Position numbers and translations under genes: made by a program. This document shows, piece after piece, positions 34,411 to 43,747 of a DNA stretch of 64,000 nt (its first letter is position 1; each line of letters opens with the position of its first letter). Where the stretch lies: positions 124,001 through 188,000 of the forward strand of contig NZ_JAWKWO010000005.1 of assembly GCF_041397485.1 (NCBI RefSeq), given 5' to 3'. The DNA comes from Zhengella sp020637775 (GTDB taxonomy: Bacteria; Pseudomonadota; Alphaproteobacteria; Rhizobiales; Rhizobiaceae). Under the pieces are notes generated by a model. It made no database searches and had not been told where the DNA came from. It saw only the letters and a list, made by a program, of their open reading frames with translations.

Positions 34411-34875
34411 ATGCCCGGAGAGGCAAAATCCGTCCTGACACCCATGGAGATCGCTCTTGGCGAAGCCCGCGCGGCGGCCGGCCGCGGCGAGGTCCCCGTG
34501 GGCGCCGTCATCACGCAGGGCGGAGCGGTGATCTCGAAGGCCGGCAATCGCACCCGCGAACTGAACGACCCGACCGCCCATGCGGAAATACTGGCCATTC
34601 GCGATGCCTGCACCGCGCTCGGGCAGGAACGCCTGACCGGACTCGACCTTCATGTCACGCTGGAACCATGCGCCATGTGCGCCGGGGCCATCTCGTTTGC
34701 CCGGTTGCGGCGCATCTATTTTGGCGCCGAGGATCCCAAGGGCGGCGCGGTGACCAGTGGAGGCCGGTTCTTCAGTCAGCCGACCTGCCATCACGCGCCA
34801 GACGTCTATGCCGGCATTCATGAACAGGAGGCGGCCCATCTGCTCAAGGCCTTCTTCGCGGAAAAACGCGACTGA
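34411..34875 (+). CDS. tadA: nucleoside/tRNA adenosine deaminase (TadA-like)
   Basis: A 154-residue zinc deaminase. The zinc site is complete: His57 and the proton-shuttle Glu59 in TAHAEI, and Cys87/Cys90 in PCAMC. The FFSQPTCHHAPDVYAGI region and the size fit TadA, which converts A34 to inosine in tRNA-Arg(ACG) and acts as a dimer. Related free-nucleoside deaminases have similar motifs, so the exact substrate is probable rather than certain. It is divergent from the pseudouridine synthase gene. Upstream TTG/GTG starts would add up to six residues. Confidence 0.9.
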   Translation: MPGEAKSVLTPMEIALGEARAAAGRGEVPVGAVITQGGAVISKAGNRTRELNDPTAHAEILAIRDACTALGQERLTGLDLHVTLEPCAMCAGAISFARLRRIYFGAEDPKGGAVTSGGRFFSQPTCHHAPDVYAGIHEQEAAHLLKAFFAEKRD

Positions 34876-34897
34876 GCGCGCGAACCAGGAAACGCGC

Positions 34898-35617
34898 TTA
34901 CCAGGGCAGCATGTCGCGCCAACTCGACTTGCCTGCCTTCTTGCGCGATTCCGCTCTCAGGCGGCGTTCCTTCTCGTCCTCATCCTCACCGAGTTCGCCG
35001 ACCGCGGCAGTGGCCGCCGGCACCCGGTATTCGAGCGGCGGTTCGGAAAGATACTTGCGATTGGCCGCGCTTCCCTGGCTGCCTTCGACACGGCGGCGGC
35101 GGTATTCGGCCTGCTGGGCGTTCTTGGCGAAAACCGGCGTCTGGCTGGAATCGAGGGTCCGGTACTGGCCGCGCTCGGCGGCAGCGGTGGAGGTGATCAT
35201 CGGCGCATCCGGATCGCGTTCGCGGCCGCTTGTCACGATCGGCCGGAAATCCGGGTTGTCGCGGTTCTGGGTTGCATATTGGCGATAGCGCGCGCGGCGC
35301 TCTTCCGGCGATTCGGGCCATGCCTGCTGATTGGTCGCCACAATGTCCTGCTGCGGCGCAGGCAACTGGTCGGTGCTCGCCGGCCTGACCAGATCGGGCC
35401 GGGGCTCGTAATCGATCTGCGGCCCGCGCTTGGGCGCCAGCGACAGCATGCCGCCCAGATCCTCGACAAGCTGTTCGTTCGCCGTCTTGTCCGTGCCGTA
35501 GGTCGGCGAATTCATGCAGCCGGACAGGGCCGCGGCGGCTATGGCGGCGGAGATGGCGAGCGCGAGGCTCCGGCCGTTTCGCGTGTTTGCAAGCATGTCG
35601 CGGTGCGCGCCTTTCAT
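34898..35617 (-). CDS. predicted lipoprotein of unknown function
   Basis: A 239-residue protein with a lipoprotein signal peptide. The hydrophobic stretch LALAISAAIAAAA ends in the lipobox LSGC, placing the lipidated cysteine near residue 31. The rest is hydrophilic and predicted disordered, with many Pro, Arg and Gln (PAPQQDI, ESPEERRARYRQYATQ) and a C-terminal charged segment ending SWRDMLPW. I recognise no domain. It lies downstream of ileS on the same strand, where many Hyphomicrobiales carry a similar lipoprotein. ATG 35596 would remove seven residues. Confidence 0.82.
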   Translation of the reverse strand: MKGAHRDMLANTRNGRSLALAISAAIAAAALSGCMNSPTYGTDKTANEQLVEDLGGMLSLAPKRGPQIDYEPRPDLVRPASTDQLPAPQQDIVATNQQAWPESPEERRARYRQYATQNRDNPDFRPIVTSGRERDPDAPMITSTAAAERGQYRTLDSSQTPVFAKNAQQAEYRRRRVEGSQGSAANRKYLSEPPLEYRVPAATAAVGELGEDEDEKERRLRAESRKKAGKSSWRDMLPW

Positions 35618-35792
35618 TGTCTGTCCCCGGCGCTCGTGGCGCCTTGCATCCTGCTGCTCGTGCGATGACGGCACAATCCGGCAACAAGATGACACAACCC
35701 AAGTTGCCAGTCTTTTATCGCAATGCGGGCCGAACGGCAACGCGGGCGCGCGGTCTTCCACGCCCGCGCCCGCATTGCCCGGATCGTCCGGC

Positions 35793-38702
35793 TCAGAGGC
35801 GGCCAAGCGCCTGCAATTCCTTCAGCGCCGCGGCATCGCGGGCCGAGACGTCGGGGAAATCGGCATCCGTGCCGACATCGTTCGTCACCCGCCAGGACCG
35901 GGCGCACTTGGTGCCGCTGGCCAGCGCAGGCACAACCCCCACTCCCTTGACCTCGTCGAGCGTGAATGCCCCGGCCGGGGCGGGCTTTTCGGAGACCGAA
36001 ATGCCCGACGTGATGCAGATCTCGGACATGTCCAGGCCCTGGATGGCCTCACGCAGGGCCGGGTCGGTGACATGAACGAAGGGCGCGGCCTCCAGCGAGG
36101 AACCGATGCGCTTTTCGCGGCGCTCGATCTCCAGCGCGCCGGTAACGACACGGCGGACCTGCCGCACCTTCTTCCATTTCGCCGCGAGGTTTTCGTCCTT
36201 CCATTCCGCCGGAATGGCCGGGAACTGTTCCAGATGCACCGAGACAGCATCCGGGTTGCGCTCAAGCCACGCTTCCTCGGTGGTGAAGGGCAGCATGGGC
36301 GCAAGCCATTTCACCACCGCATCAAAGACGGTACGGACCACCTGGAGCGCGGCCTTGCGGCGAATGCTCGACGGCGCGTCGCAGTAAAGCGCGTCCTTGC
36401 GGATGTCGAAATAGAAGGCCGACAGGTCGATGACCATGAAGTCGATCAGGTTGCGGGCGATCCGCTTGAAATCGAAATTGCCGTAGCCCTCGTTGACCAC
36501 GCGGTCCAGTTCCGCCAGGCGATGCAGGATCAGCCGCTCCAGTTCCGGCATGTCGTCCAGCGCCACCGTCTCGCCCTCGTCATGGGCCAGCGTGCCCAGC
36601 ATCCAGCGGATGGTGTTGCGCAGCTTGCGATAGGCATCGATGTTGGTCTGGATGATCGCCTTGCCGAGACGCTGGTCTTCCCAATAGTCCGTGGTCATGA
36701 CCCACAGGCGCAGGATGTCGGCGCCGGCATCCTTCATCACGTCCTGCGGCGTGACCGTGTTGCCCAGCGACTTGGACATCTTGCGCCCGTCCTCGGCCAT
36801 GGTGAAGCCGTGGGTAATGACCGTGTCATAGGGCGCGCGGCCGCGCGTGCCGCAACTTTCCAGCAGCGAGGAATGGAACCAGCCGCGATGCTGGTCCGAA
36901 CCTTCCAGATAGACGTCCGCCGGCCATTTCAGGTCGGGCCGGTCCTCCAGCGTGAAGGTGTGGGTCGAGCCGGAATCGAACCAGACGTCGAGGATGTCGC
37001 GCACCTGCTTCCACGGTTCGCCCGCGCGCTCGCCCAGGAAGCGTTCGCGCGCGCCCTCGGCAAACCACGCATCCGCGCCCTCGGCCTCGAAGGCCTCAAG
37101 AATGCGTGCGTTGACAGCCTCGTCCTTCAGCACGTTTCCGTCCTCATCGGCGAAGACACAGATCGGCACGCCCCAGGCGCGCTGGCGCGACAGCACCCAG
37201 TCGGGCCGGTCGGCGATCATGGTGCGCAAACGCGTCTGGCCGGCTGCCGGTACGAAACGGGTCGCGTCGATGGCCTTGAGCGCGCGCTCGCGCAGCGTCG
37301 TTCCGTCCTCCAGCGTCTTGTCCATATGGACGAACCATTGCGGCGTGTTGCGGAAGATGACCGGCTTCTTGGAGCGCCAGGAATGGGGATAGGTGTGCTT
37401 CAGGCGGCCGCGGGCAAACAGCTTTTCAGCGGCGATCAACGCCTCGATCACCGCCTTGTTGGCATCGCCCTTCTTGCCATGATCGTCGATGACGCGGGCG
37501 GGGCCGCCTTCGCGGTCCGGGCCGAAGCCGGGCGCATCCTTCGTGAAGAAGCCGGCATCGTCGACCGTGAACGGGATCTGGCTGGAAATGCCCCGGGCCT
37601 CAAGTTCGCGCGCATGGTGCATCCAGGCGTCAAAGTCCTCGCGGCCATGGCCCGGCGCAGTGTGGACGAAGCCCGTGCCGGCATCGTCGGTGACGTGGTC
37701 GCCTTCCAGCAGCGGCACGTCGAAGGTGTAGCCGCCGCCGACGCCTTGCAGCGGATGGGCGCAAACCGTATTGGCCAGTTCTCCGGCGGATACATCGCGC
37801 AGACGCTTGTATTGCAGCCTGGCCTTGGCGAAGCTCTCTTCGGCCAGCGCGTCAGCGAAGACCAGCTTCTCGCCGGGTTGCGGGCCGAAATCGTTCTCAG
37901 CCGCCGTCACTTCATAAAGGCCATAGGCGATGCGCGCGGAGTAGGAGATGGCGCGGTTGCCGGGAATGGTCCAGGGCGTCGTCGTCCAGATGACGATGCA
38001 AGCGCCGTCAAGGTCACCGCCAGCGGTGACCGGGAACTTGACCCAGATCGTGTCGGATTCGTAATCCTGGTATTCCACCTCGGCCTCGGCCAGCGCGGTG
38101 CGCTCGACGACCGACCACATGACCGGCTTGGAACCGCGATAGAGCTGGCCGGACATGGCGAATTTCAGCAGCTCGCCGGCAATGCGGCTTTCGGCATGGA
38201 AATTCATCGTCGTGTAGGGCGTCTCGAAGTCGCCGATGACGCCAAGGCGCTTGAATTCCTCGGACTGCACCGCGATCCAGTGACTGGCGAAATCGCGGCA
38301 TTCCTGGCGAAACTCGTTGACCGGCACCTCGTCCTTGTTGCGGCCCTTGGCGCGATACTGCTCCTCGATCTTCCATTCGATCGGCAGGCCGTGGCAATCC
38401 CATCCCGGCACGTAGTTGGAGTCGTAACCGCGCATCTGGAACGAGCGGGTGATGACATCCTTGAGGATCTTGTTCAGCGCGTGCCCGATGTGGATGTTGC
38501 CGTTGGCATAGGGCGGGCCGTCATGCAGCACGTAGAGCGGGCGGCCTGCGGCGCTTTCGCGCAGCTTGCGGTAAAGGTTCATCTCCTGCCAGCGGGCGAC
38601 GATTTCCGGCTCCTTCTTCGGAAGGCCGGCGCGCATGGGGAATTCGGTCTGCGGCAGGTAGAGCGTCTTGGAATAGTCGAGCTTTTCGGGCGTGTCGGTC
38701 AT
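35793..38702 (-). CDS. ileS: isoleucyl-tRNA synthetase
   Basis: A 969-residue class I synthetase. The HIGH motif is HIGH itself at residues 71-74 and the KMSKS loop appears as GRKMSKSLGN. The CP1 editing domain lies between them (TTTPWTIPGN). The C-terminal zinc-finger region is degenerate: it retains KCARSWRV, so the second cysteine of the first pair is serine and the last pair is missing, as in many alphaproteobacteria. It sits after 244 bp of gene-free sequence downstream of two SDR genes, on the same strand as ribF. Confidence 0.97.
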   Translation of the reverse strand: MTDTPEKLDYSKTLYLPQTEFPMRAGLPKKEPEIVARWQEMNLYRKLRESAAGRPLYVLHDGPPYANGNIHIGHALNKILKDVITRSFQMRGYDSNYVPGWDCHGLPIEWKIEEQYRAKGRNKDEVPVNEFRQECRDFASHWIAVQSEEFKRLGVIGDFETPYTTMNFHAESRIAGELLKFAMSGQLYRGSKPVMWSVVERTALAEAEVEYQDYESDTIWVKFPVTAGGDLDGACIVIWTTTPWTIPGNRAISYSARIAYGLYEVTAAENDFGPQPGEKLVFADALAEESFAKARLQYKRLRDVSAGELANTVCAHPLQGVGGGYTFDVPLLEGDHVTDDAGTGFVHTAPGHGREDFDAWMHHARELEARGISSQIPFTVDDAGFFTKDAPGFGPDREGGPARVIDDHGKKGDANKAVIEALIAAEKLFARGRLKHTYPHSWRSKKPVIFRNTPQWFVHMDKTLEDGTTLRERALKAIDATRFVPAAGQTRLRTMIADRPDWVLSRQRAWGVPICVFADEDGNVLKDEAVNARILEAFEAEGADAWFAEGARERFLGERAGEPWKQVRDILDVWFDSGSTHTFTLEDRPDLKWPADVYLEGSDQHRGWFHSSLLESCGTRGRAPYDTVITHGFTMAEDGRKMSKSLGNTVTPQDVMKDAGADILRLWVMTTDYWEDQRLGKAIIQTNIDAYRKLRNTIRWMLGTLAHDEGETVALDDMPELERLILHRLAELDRVVNEGYGNFDFKRIARNLIDFMVIDLSAFYFDIRKDALYCDAPSSIRRKAALQVVRTVFDAVVKWLAPMLPFTTEEAWLERNPDAVSVHLEQFPAIPAEWKDENLAAKWKKVRQVRRVVTGALEIERREKRIGSSLEAAPFVHVTDPALREAIQGLDMSEICITSGISVSEKPAPAGAFTLDEVKGVGVVPALASGTKCARSWRVTNDVGTDADFPDVSARDAAALKELQALGRL

Positions 38703-38946
38703 TGTCTTGCCAATCATGGGGCCGGTTGCGGCCTGGCTTCATTCGGGCTTGAAAACGGATGGCTGCGCGGGCGCGGGTCCGCATGGCGCACAGCATGGCT
38801 CCCGGACCTTCCCGCGCCGGGTCAGGCGCTGGGGAAAGCCGGGCCAATAATTCGCAGGGATATGACGTGTGGCACGGTCTTCATGGGCGCGGGTCTTAGT
38901 CCTTTTTGCGCCACTTGAAAAGTGGGCCTGCGGGCCGCCCCGCCGG

Positions 38947-39717
38947 TTACCATGTGTCCCGGTCCAGTTTCTCGAAGATGATGCGGCGCATGGCTGCCGT
39001 CATCGCGCCGGGAAACAGACGGCCGAGCCCGGCATAGAGCCTTGGCGCGCCGCCCGGAACGATGGCCCGCCTGCCCTTCTGCATGCCGTCCAGGATGATG
39101 CGCGCGGCAACGGGGGCCGGCATGCGGCGCGATGCGTCGGCGCCTGCGGGGGCGTGGCGGGCAGCCTGCGGCGTATCCAGAGGGCCGGGAAAGATGGCCG
39201 AGACGGAAACGCCGAGACGGGCGGCGGGCTTGCGCAGCGAGCGGGCATAGACGGCCAGGGCATCCTTGGAGCCGGCATAGGCGGCGGCGCCGGGATAGCC
39301 GGTGAAATGCGACAGCGAGGAGACGAAGCCCATGTGCCCGCCGGCGGCGACGGCACGGTCTCGCAGCAGGGCAGCGGCCAGGACCATGGGTGCCTCTGCA
39401 TTGACGCGGACGATACGCAGCAGCACGTCCGGCGGCATCGTGGCCAGACGGCCCGTGGCACTGATGCCGGCATTCAGCAAGACGCAATCATAAGGCCCGG
39501 CGGCGAAGATGACCGGCAGCGTGCGGTCGAGCGCGTCACGGTCGGCAAGGTCGCAGGTGATGTGAAGGCGCTCGCAGGCCTCGCCATCGGGTTCCTGCCG
39601 GTCGAGTACAACCACGTCGAAGCCGCGCAGTTCCAGCAGGTCGGCAAAGGCCCGGCCAAGGCCCGATGACGCACCCGTGACCAGGGCGCGCGGCCTCTCC
39701 GTGCCTGCCCGGCTCAC
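38947..39717 (-). CDS. short-chain dehydrogenase/reductase (SDR)
   Basis: A 256-residue classical SDR. It has the nucleotide-binding TGASSGLGRA near residue 14, LNAGIS, the catalytic serine in FVSSLSHF and YAGSK (Tyr-x-x-x-Lys). The start is GTG 39717, overlapping the stop of the neighbouring SDR (GTGA), giving translational coupling. The C-terminal part (LGRLFPGAMTAAMRRIIF) resembles SDRs acting on lipid or membrane-associated substrates. The substrate is unknown. Confidence 0.88.
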   Translation of the reverse strand: MSRAGTERPRALVTGASSGLGRAFADLLELRGFDVVVLDRQEPDGEACERLHITCDLADRDALDRTLPVIFAAGPYDCVLLNAGISATGRLATMPPDVLLRIVRVNAEAPMVLAAALLRDRAVAAGGHMGFVSSLSHFTGYPGAAAYAGSKDALAVYARSLRKPAARLGVSVSAIFPGPLDTPQAARHAPAGADASRRMPAPVAARIILDGMQKGRRAIVPGGAPRLYAGLGRLFPGAMTAAMRRIIFEKLDRDTW

Positions 39718-40433
39718 AGCCGCGGCCTCCACCAGGAGGCGCCGGAGAGATAGCGCAGCCAGCCGAGCGCAACCGGCGAACGGCGCGTGGCGAGATCATG
39801 GGCCAGCATGGCGGCGGCATCGCCGGGGTCCAGAAACAGCATGGCCAGCCGTCCGGGATCGTGGCCGGCCCTTGCATGCATGCCGGTTCGCATGGGGCCG
39901 GGATGGACGACCTGCACGCCCACCTCGCCGCGCCATTCGCTGCGCAGGGCACGCGCGACACCGTGCAGACCGGCCTTGGACCCTGCATAGGCGGGAAACA
40001 GCGCCGCGCCCCGGTAGGCCACCGATCCGACCAGCGTGAGCAGACCCTGCGCGGCGGCAAGGCGGGAATGGAGCATGCGCGCGAGGACAAGCGTGGCGGC
40101 AAGATTGACGTCGAGCGTCTCACGGATCTGCTGCGTGCTTTCCAGTCCGTCCGGCACGGCATAACCGGCCGCGGCATTGAGCACGGCGTGGTCAAGGCCC
40201 TCCCAGCCGGCCCTGTCCAGAGCGTCGCAAATCGAGGCGGAGGCCGCCAGCGGATCAGCCAGGTCGGCCTGCACATAGCGGCAGCGTTCGGGCAGCAGGG
40301 ACGCAGCCTCTTGCGGCGTCCTGCGGCCTGCTACCATCACCTCATGCCGGCCGCAAAGGTGGCGGGCAAGCGCCAGACCGAGACCGCTGGTCCCGCCCGT
40401 TATCAGCAACCGGCGCGCGCCGCCAGCGCTCAT
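39714..40433 (-). CDS. short-chain dehydrogenase/reductase (SDR)
   Basis: A 239-residue SDR with TGGTSGLGLALA near residue 12, VLNAAAGY (the NAG position reads NAAAG), catalytic serine in VGSVAYRG and YAGSKAGLHG. The start overlaps the ribF stop by 4 bp (ATGA), and its own stop overlaps the next SDR. It is only distantly related to its neighbour, so the pair is probably a functional unit rather than a recent duplication. The reaction is unknown. Confidence 0.88.
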   Translation of the reverse strand: MSAGGARRLLITGGTSGLGLALARHLCGRHEVMVAGRRTPQEAASLLPERCRYVQADLADPLAASASICDALDRAGWEGLDHAVLNAAAGYAVPDGLESTQQIRETLDVNLAATLVLARMLHSRLAAAQGLLTLVGSVAYRGAALFPAYAGSKAGLHGVARALRSEWRGEVGVQVVHPGPMRTGMHARAGHDPGRLAMLFLDPGDAAAMLAHDLATRRSPVALGWLRYLSGASWWRPRL

Positions 40434-41428
40434 TGCGCCTGCGCGAAGGCAATGGCCGCATCGAGCGGCGAAAGCGGTCTGACGCCTGACAGGAGCGCGC
40501 GGGCTTCCGCCTCGTCGCGCTTCATCTGCGCCACCAGAGGGTCGAGACCGTCAAACTTTTCCTCGCCGCGCAGGAAGCCGAACAGGGACACGGTGCAGGT
40601 CTCGCCATAGAGATCGCCGGCGTAGTCGAACAGATAGGTTTCCAGCAAGGCCGAACCGTCGCTGTCGACCGTGGGCCGGCGGCCGAAACTGGCGACGCCA
40701 TCGTGGACCGCGCCATCGGCTCGGGTGAAGCGTACCGCATAGATGCCATGGGCGAGGCCATTGTCTTCAGGCAGCGCCATGTTCGCCGTGGGATAGCCCA
40801 GGGTGCGGCCAAGCTGCTTGCCGCGTATGATATCCGCCTCCACCGTATAGCGATACCCCAGAAGGCCGGCGGCCTGCGCGGCGCTGCCCGCCTGCAGGCA
40901 TTCACGAATCCGGCTTGAGGAAACGACTTCCGCATTCTCATCCCGGAAGGCATCGACAAGCGTGACGCCAAAGCCGTTTTCCTCGCCCGCGGCCATCAGG
41001 TAGGCCGGGCCCCCGGCCCGGTTGCGGCCGAAATGGAAGTCGAAGCCGGTCACCACGTGGACGATGCCCAGCCCGTCGCGCAGGATGCCGTGGATGAAAT
41101 CGGCCGGCTCGGTGGAGGCGAAGTCGCGGCTGAACGGCTGTTCGACGACCGCATCGAATCCGAGGGCTTTTAGCAGCCGGGCGCGCAACGGGGCGGGCGT
41201 CAGCCGGAAGACCGGTTGATCGGGCCGGAAAACCGTGCGTGGATGCGGCTCGAAGGTCAGCACAAGGGCCGGCACACCCTTTTGCGCGGCAAGTGCCAGC
41301 GCCTTTTCCAGCACTGCCAGATGGCCGCGATGGACACCGTCGAAGTTGCCGATGGCGACAACACCGCCTCGCAGTTCCGGCGGCAGGTGCATCGGATCGG
41401 ACAGACGCAGCAGGCTCTCCTTGACCAT
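40430..41428 (-). CDS. ribF: bifunctional riboflavin kinase/FAD synthetase
   Basis: A 332-residue enzyme that makes FMN from riboflavin and then FAD. The N-terminal FAD synthetase shows GNFDGVHRGH near residue 27. The C-terminal kinase starts with the PTANM motif (GYPTANMALPE), followed by GVASFGRRPTVD and the LFDYAGDLYGE segment. It sits 4 bp after the HAD gene and overlaps the first SDR gene, in an HAD-ribF-SDR-SDR operon. Confidence 0.96.
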   Translation of the reverse strand: MVKESLLRLSDPMHLPPELRGGVVAIGNFDGVHRGHLAVLEKALALAAQKGVPALVLTFEPHPRTVFRPDQPVFRLTPAPLRARLLKALGFDAVVEQPFSRDFASTEPADFIHGILRDGLGIVHVVTGFDFHFGRNRAGGPAYLMAAGEENGFGVTLVDAFRDENAEVVSSSRIRECLQAGSAAQAAGLLGYRYTVEADIIRGKQLGRTLGYPTANMALPEDNGLAHGIYAVRFTRADGAVHDGVASFGRRPTVDSDGSALLETYLFDYAGDLYGETCTVSLFGFLRGEEKFDGLDPLVAQMKRDEAEARALLSGVRPLSPLDAAIAFAQAQ

Positions 41429-41432
41429 TCGA

Positions 41433-42299
41433 CTACACCAGTTTGGCGATGGATGCGGCGGGCCAAAGCCCGTGCTGGGCGAAAAAGGCGGTCAGCCGGG
41501 TCCGGTCGGGCGCATCGGCTGCCGGGCCATACTCGCGGAAATGAATGCCGCCGGAGACAAAGAGAACATCGATACCGGCATCTACCGCACCCTTGATGTC
41601 GGTGAGCATGCCGTCGCCGATGGCAAGGACATCCTTCCTTTCCACCGGCTCGCCGGGCAGTTCGTTGAGCCGCGCCATGGCGGCGCTGTAGATGGGGGCA
41701 TGCGGCTTGCCTGCGATCAGGGTGCGCCCGCCCATCTGGCCGTAGTCGCGGGCCAGCGCACCGGAACACCAGATCATGCGATCGCCGCGCTCCACCACGA
41801 TATCCGGGTTGGCACAGACCATCGGCAGGTTGCGCGAGCGAAAACGCATCAGCATTTCCGCATAGTCTTCCGGCGTTTCCGTCTCATCGTCGAAAAGGCC
41901 GGTGCAGATCACGGCCGCAGCCTCGAATTCCTCCACAAGTTCCACATCCAGGCCATCGAAGAGCTGAAGATCCCGGTCGGGCCCGAGATGGAAGACCCGG
42001 CGCGGGCCTTCGGCGATCAGGTCGCGCGTCACGTCGCCCGACGTGACCACCGCATCCCAGGCATCGTCGGGCACGCCCAGTCCACGCAACTGCGCAATGA
42101 CACCGGACGACAGGCGCGGCGCATTGGTCAGCAAGACAACCCGGCGGCCCTGCGCGCGCATGCGCGCCAGCGCGCCGCAGGCTTGCGGAAACGCACGCAC
42201 CCCATTGTGCACGACACCCCATACATCGCACAGGATGGCGGCATAGGGCGCGGCCAGGTCATCCAGTCGCTCGATCAATCCAGGCGTGGCGTTCATCAA
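41433..42299 (-). CDS. HAD-superfamily phosphatase, TIGR01459 (NagD/class IIA type)
   Basis: A 288-residue HAD phosphatase. The nucleophile motif is ILCDVWGVVHNG near residues 22-33, motif II is LLTNAPR, and the late motifs are GKPHAPIY and IGDGMLTDIKGA. This combination defines the class IIA, NagD-like TIGR01459 family found in alphaproteobacteria next to ribF. Flavin or sugar phosphate hydrolysis has been suggested for such neighbours, but the substrate is unknown. It is the first gene of the ribF operon. Confidence 0.9.
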   Translation of the reverse strand: MMNATPGLIERLDDLAAPYAAILCDVWGVVHNGVRAFPQACGALARMRAQGRRVVLLTNAPRLSSGVIAQLRGLGVPDDAWDAVVTSGDVTRDLIAEGPRRVFHLGPDRDLQLFDGLDVELVEEFEAAAVICTGLFDDETETPEDYAEMLMRFRSRNLPMVCANPDIVVERGDRMIWCSGALARDYGQMGGRTLIAGKPHAPIYSAAMARLNELPGEPVERKDVLAIGDGMLTDIKGAVDAGIDVLFVSGGIHFREYGPAADAPDRTRLTAFFAQHGLWPAASIAKLV

Positions 42300-42392
42300 T
42301 GGCTTCCGACTTGCGCATCCGGTCTTGAAGAAGTCCCGGCCGTGTCCCGGGCCGGGGGTTGAACCGTTCCGGAATTAACCCAAGCCGTTCAC

Positions 42393-42418
42393 CCTGTCAC
42401 CAGCTTTGGGCTGACAGG
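42393..42418. promoter_or_regulatory. inverted repeat in the HAD/EAL-like intergenic region
   Basis: CCTGTCA (42393-42399) and TGACAGG (42412-42418) are perfect 7 bp arms 12 bp apart. They lie about 95 bp upstream of the HAD gene and about 77 bp upstream of the EAL-like gene, which are divergent. It could be an operator for either; nothing identifies the protein. Confidence 0.4.
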
Positions 42419-42494
42419 ATCCGGCGACCATGCGAAAAAGAGTGAGCTAATACGTCGCAAAACCCGGCTTTCGCCATGGAGGTTTACCGGTCGC

Positions 42495-43727
42495 ATGAAT
42501 CGTCCTTCGATCCCGTTCATCAGCATTTCGGCGGCAAGCCTGCTGCTTGCGTCCCCGGCGCACGCGGCGCTGGACGACATGCTGGTGGCTGGTGGCCTGG
42601 GGCTTTCGGCCGGCATCGGGATGGCCGGTTTCGCAACCGGGCTTTGGGCGCTCCTCCTCCTGCGCAAGGCACGGCGCGAGCAGCGCCGGCTGATGGAAAT
42701 GGTGGAGCGAACGCTGGCGGCGCAGACGCGAAGCGCAAACCGGGCGGAGCCGGCGGAGGGCAGGCTCGATCCCCCGATGCCCGCAAACATTACCGCGGCG
42801 GTTCCGGCGCAAAACCCTGACGGCGGCACGGTTGGCGATGGCGCCAGCGAAGGTGCGCAGCGTGCGGCTGCGGCCGACGAACCGGCCGCGAACGTGATCC
42901 GGCTCAGCGAGGAAGCGGCCAGGGCCGCGCGGCCGGAACGGGAGGAACGAACGTCGAGGCGCGCAGGCAAGGCGGAGAAGGCCCGCGTGGAAGCCCTGTG
43001 CGAGGGGCGTTTCGACCTCGCGCTCGAACCGATGATTTCCATATCCGGTTCGCGGGCCGTGGGTTTCAACGTGCACGCCACGGTGGGACCCGGCAACGAT
43101 TTCATGTCCCGCATGGCCAGCGAACCGCGCGCCGGGGCGAGGCAGGCCTTCGAGGCCGCCCTGGTGCGCAAGGCGGCCGAAGTGGCAAGCCGGCATCTGG
43201 GCGCGGACGGCGCCAACCTGCCACTGCATGTGCCGGTCTCCGCCAGCCTGTTGCAGAACCCGGAGGCGCTGGGCGGGGTCGCCACGCTTTACAAGGGCGA
43301 CGACGCGCTTGCCCGTTCGCTCATCCTGTCGCTGCCGGTTCACCTGATGACCGGAGCGAACCGCAAGCACGCCGCGGCACTCGACACCTTGCGTGACAGC
43401 GGTGCGCAATTTGCCGCCGAAGGATGGCTCGGCGGCGCCGATGCCCTGAAAATCCTCACCGGATACGGTGTGCGCTGCGTCAAGCTGACCGCAAACCGGC
43501 TGCTGGAGCGCGAAAAGCTTCGTCCGCGAGACCTGGATGCAGAAAGCATCATCGCTGCCTGCACCCGCGAAGGCGTTACCGTTTCGGCAATCGACGTGAC
43601 GACCGACGAAGAGGCGGTGAGCCTGATCGACCTGGGGGTCGATGTCATGTCCGGCAGCCGGTTCAACGGACCAAGGCGGCTCAAGCCGGATCTGCCCGCG
43701 GGCAAGGGTATTCTCGCGGCAACATGA
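42495..43727 (+). CDS. membrane protein with degenerate EAL-like domain
   Basis: A 410-residue protein. The N-terminus has a signal-like segment (about 8-25) and a second membrane helix (about 32-60, ending LLLLRKARREQRR). A proline/alanine-rich linker follows (about 85-160). Residues 165-400 resemble a diguanylate phosphodiesterase EAL domain in outline (ALCEGRFDLALEPMISI, LHVPVSASLL, LIDLGVDVMSG near the end). However, the EAL signature reads FNV, and the metal-binding Asn, Asp and Glu positions are replaced. It is therefore likely to be enzymatically inactive and could sense c-di-GMP or bind a partner. It precedes a TadG-like gene on the same strand. Confidence 0.8.
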   Translation: MNRPSIPFISISAASLLLASPAHAALDDMLVAGGLGLSAGIGMAGFATGLWALLLLRKARREQRRLMEMVERTLAAQTRSANRAEPAEGRLDPPMPANITAAVPAQNPDGGTVGDGASEGAQRAAAADEPAANVIRLSEEAARAARPEREERTSRRAGKAEKARVEALCEGRFDLALEPMISISGSRAVGFNVHATVGPGNDFMSRMASEPRAGARQAFEAALVRKAAEVASRHLGADGANLPLHVPVSASLLQNPEALGGVATLYKGDDALARSLILSLPVHLMTGANRKHAAALDTLRDSGAQFAAEGWLGGADALKILTGYGVRCVKLTANRLLEREKLRPRDLDAESIIAACTREGVTVSAIDVTTDEEAVSLIDLGVDVMSGSRFNGPRRLKPDLPAGKGILAAT

Positions 43728-43747
43728 ACCGTCGCAAGCCAGGTGCA

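Noticed and set aside
35514..38918. Very long open frame on the plus strand opposite ileS
   Set aside because: It is antisense to a complete IleRS with intact HIGH and KMSKS motifs, gives no recognisable domain, and long shadow frames are expected at this GC content and codon use.
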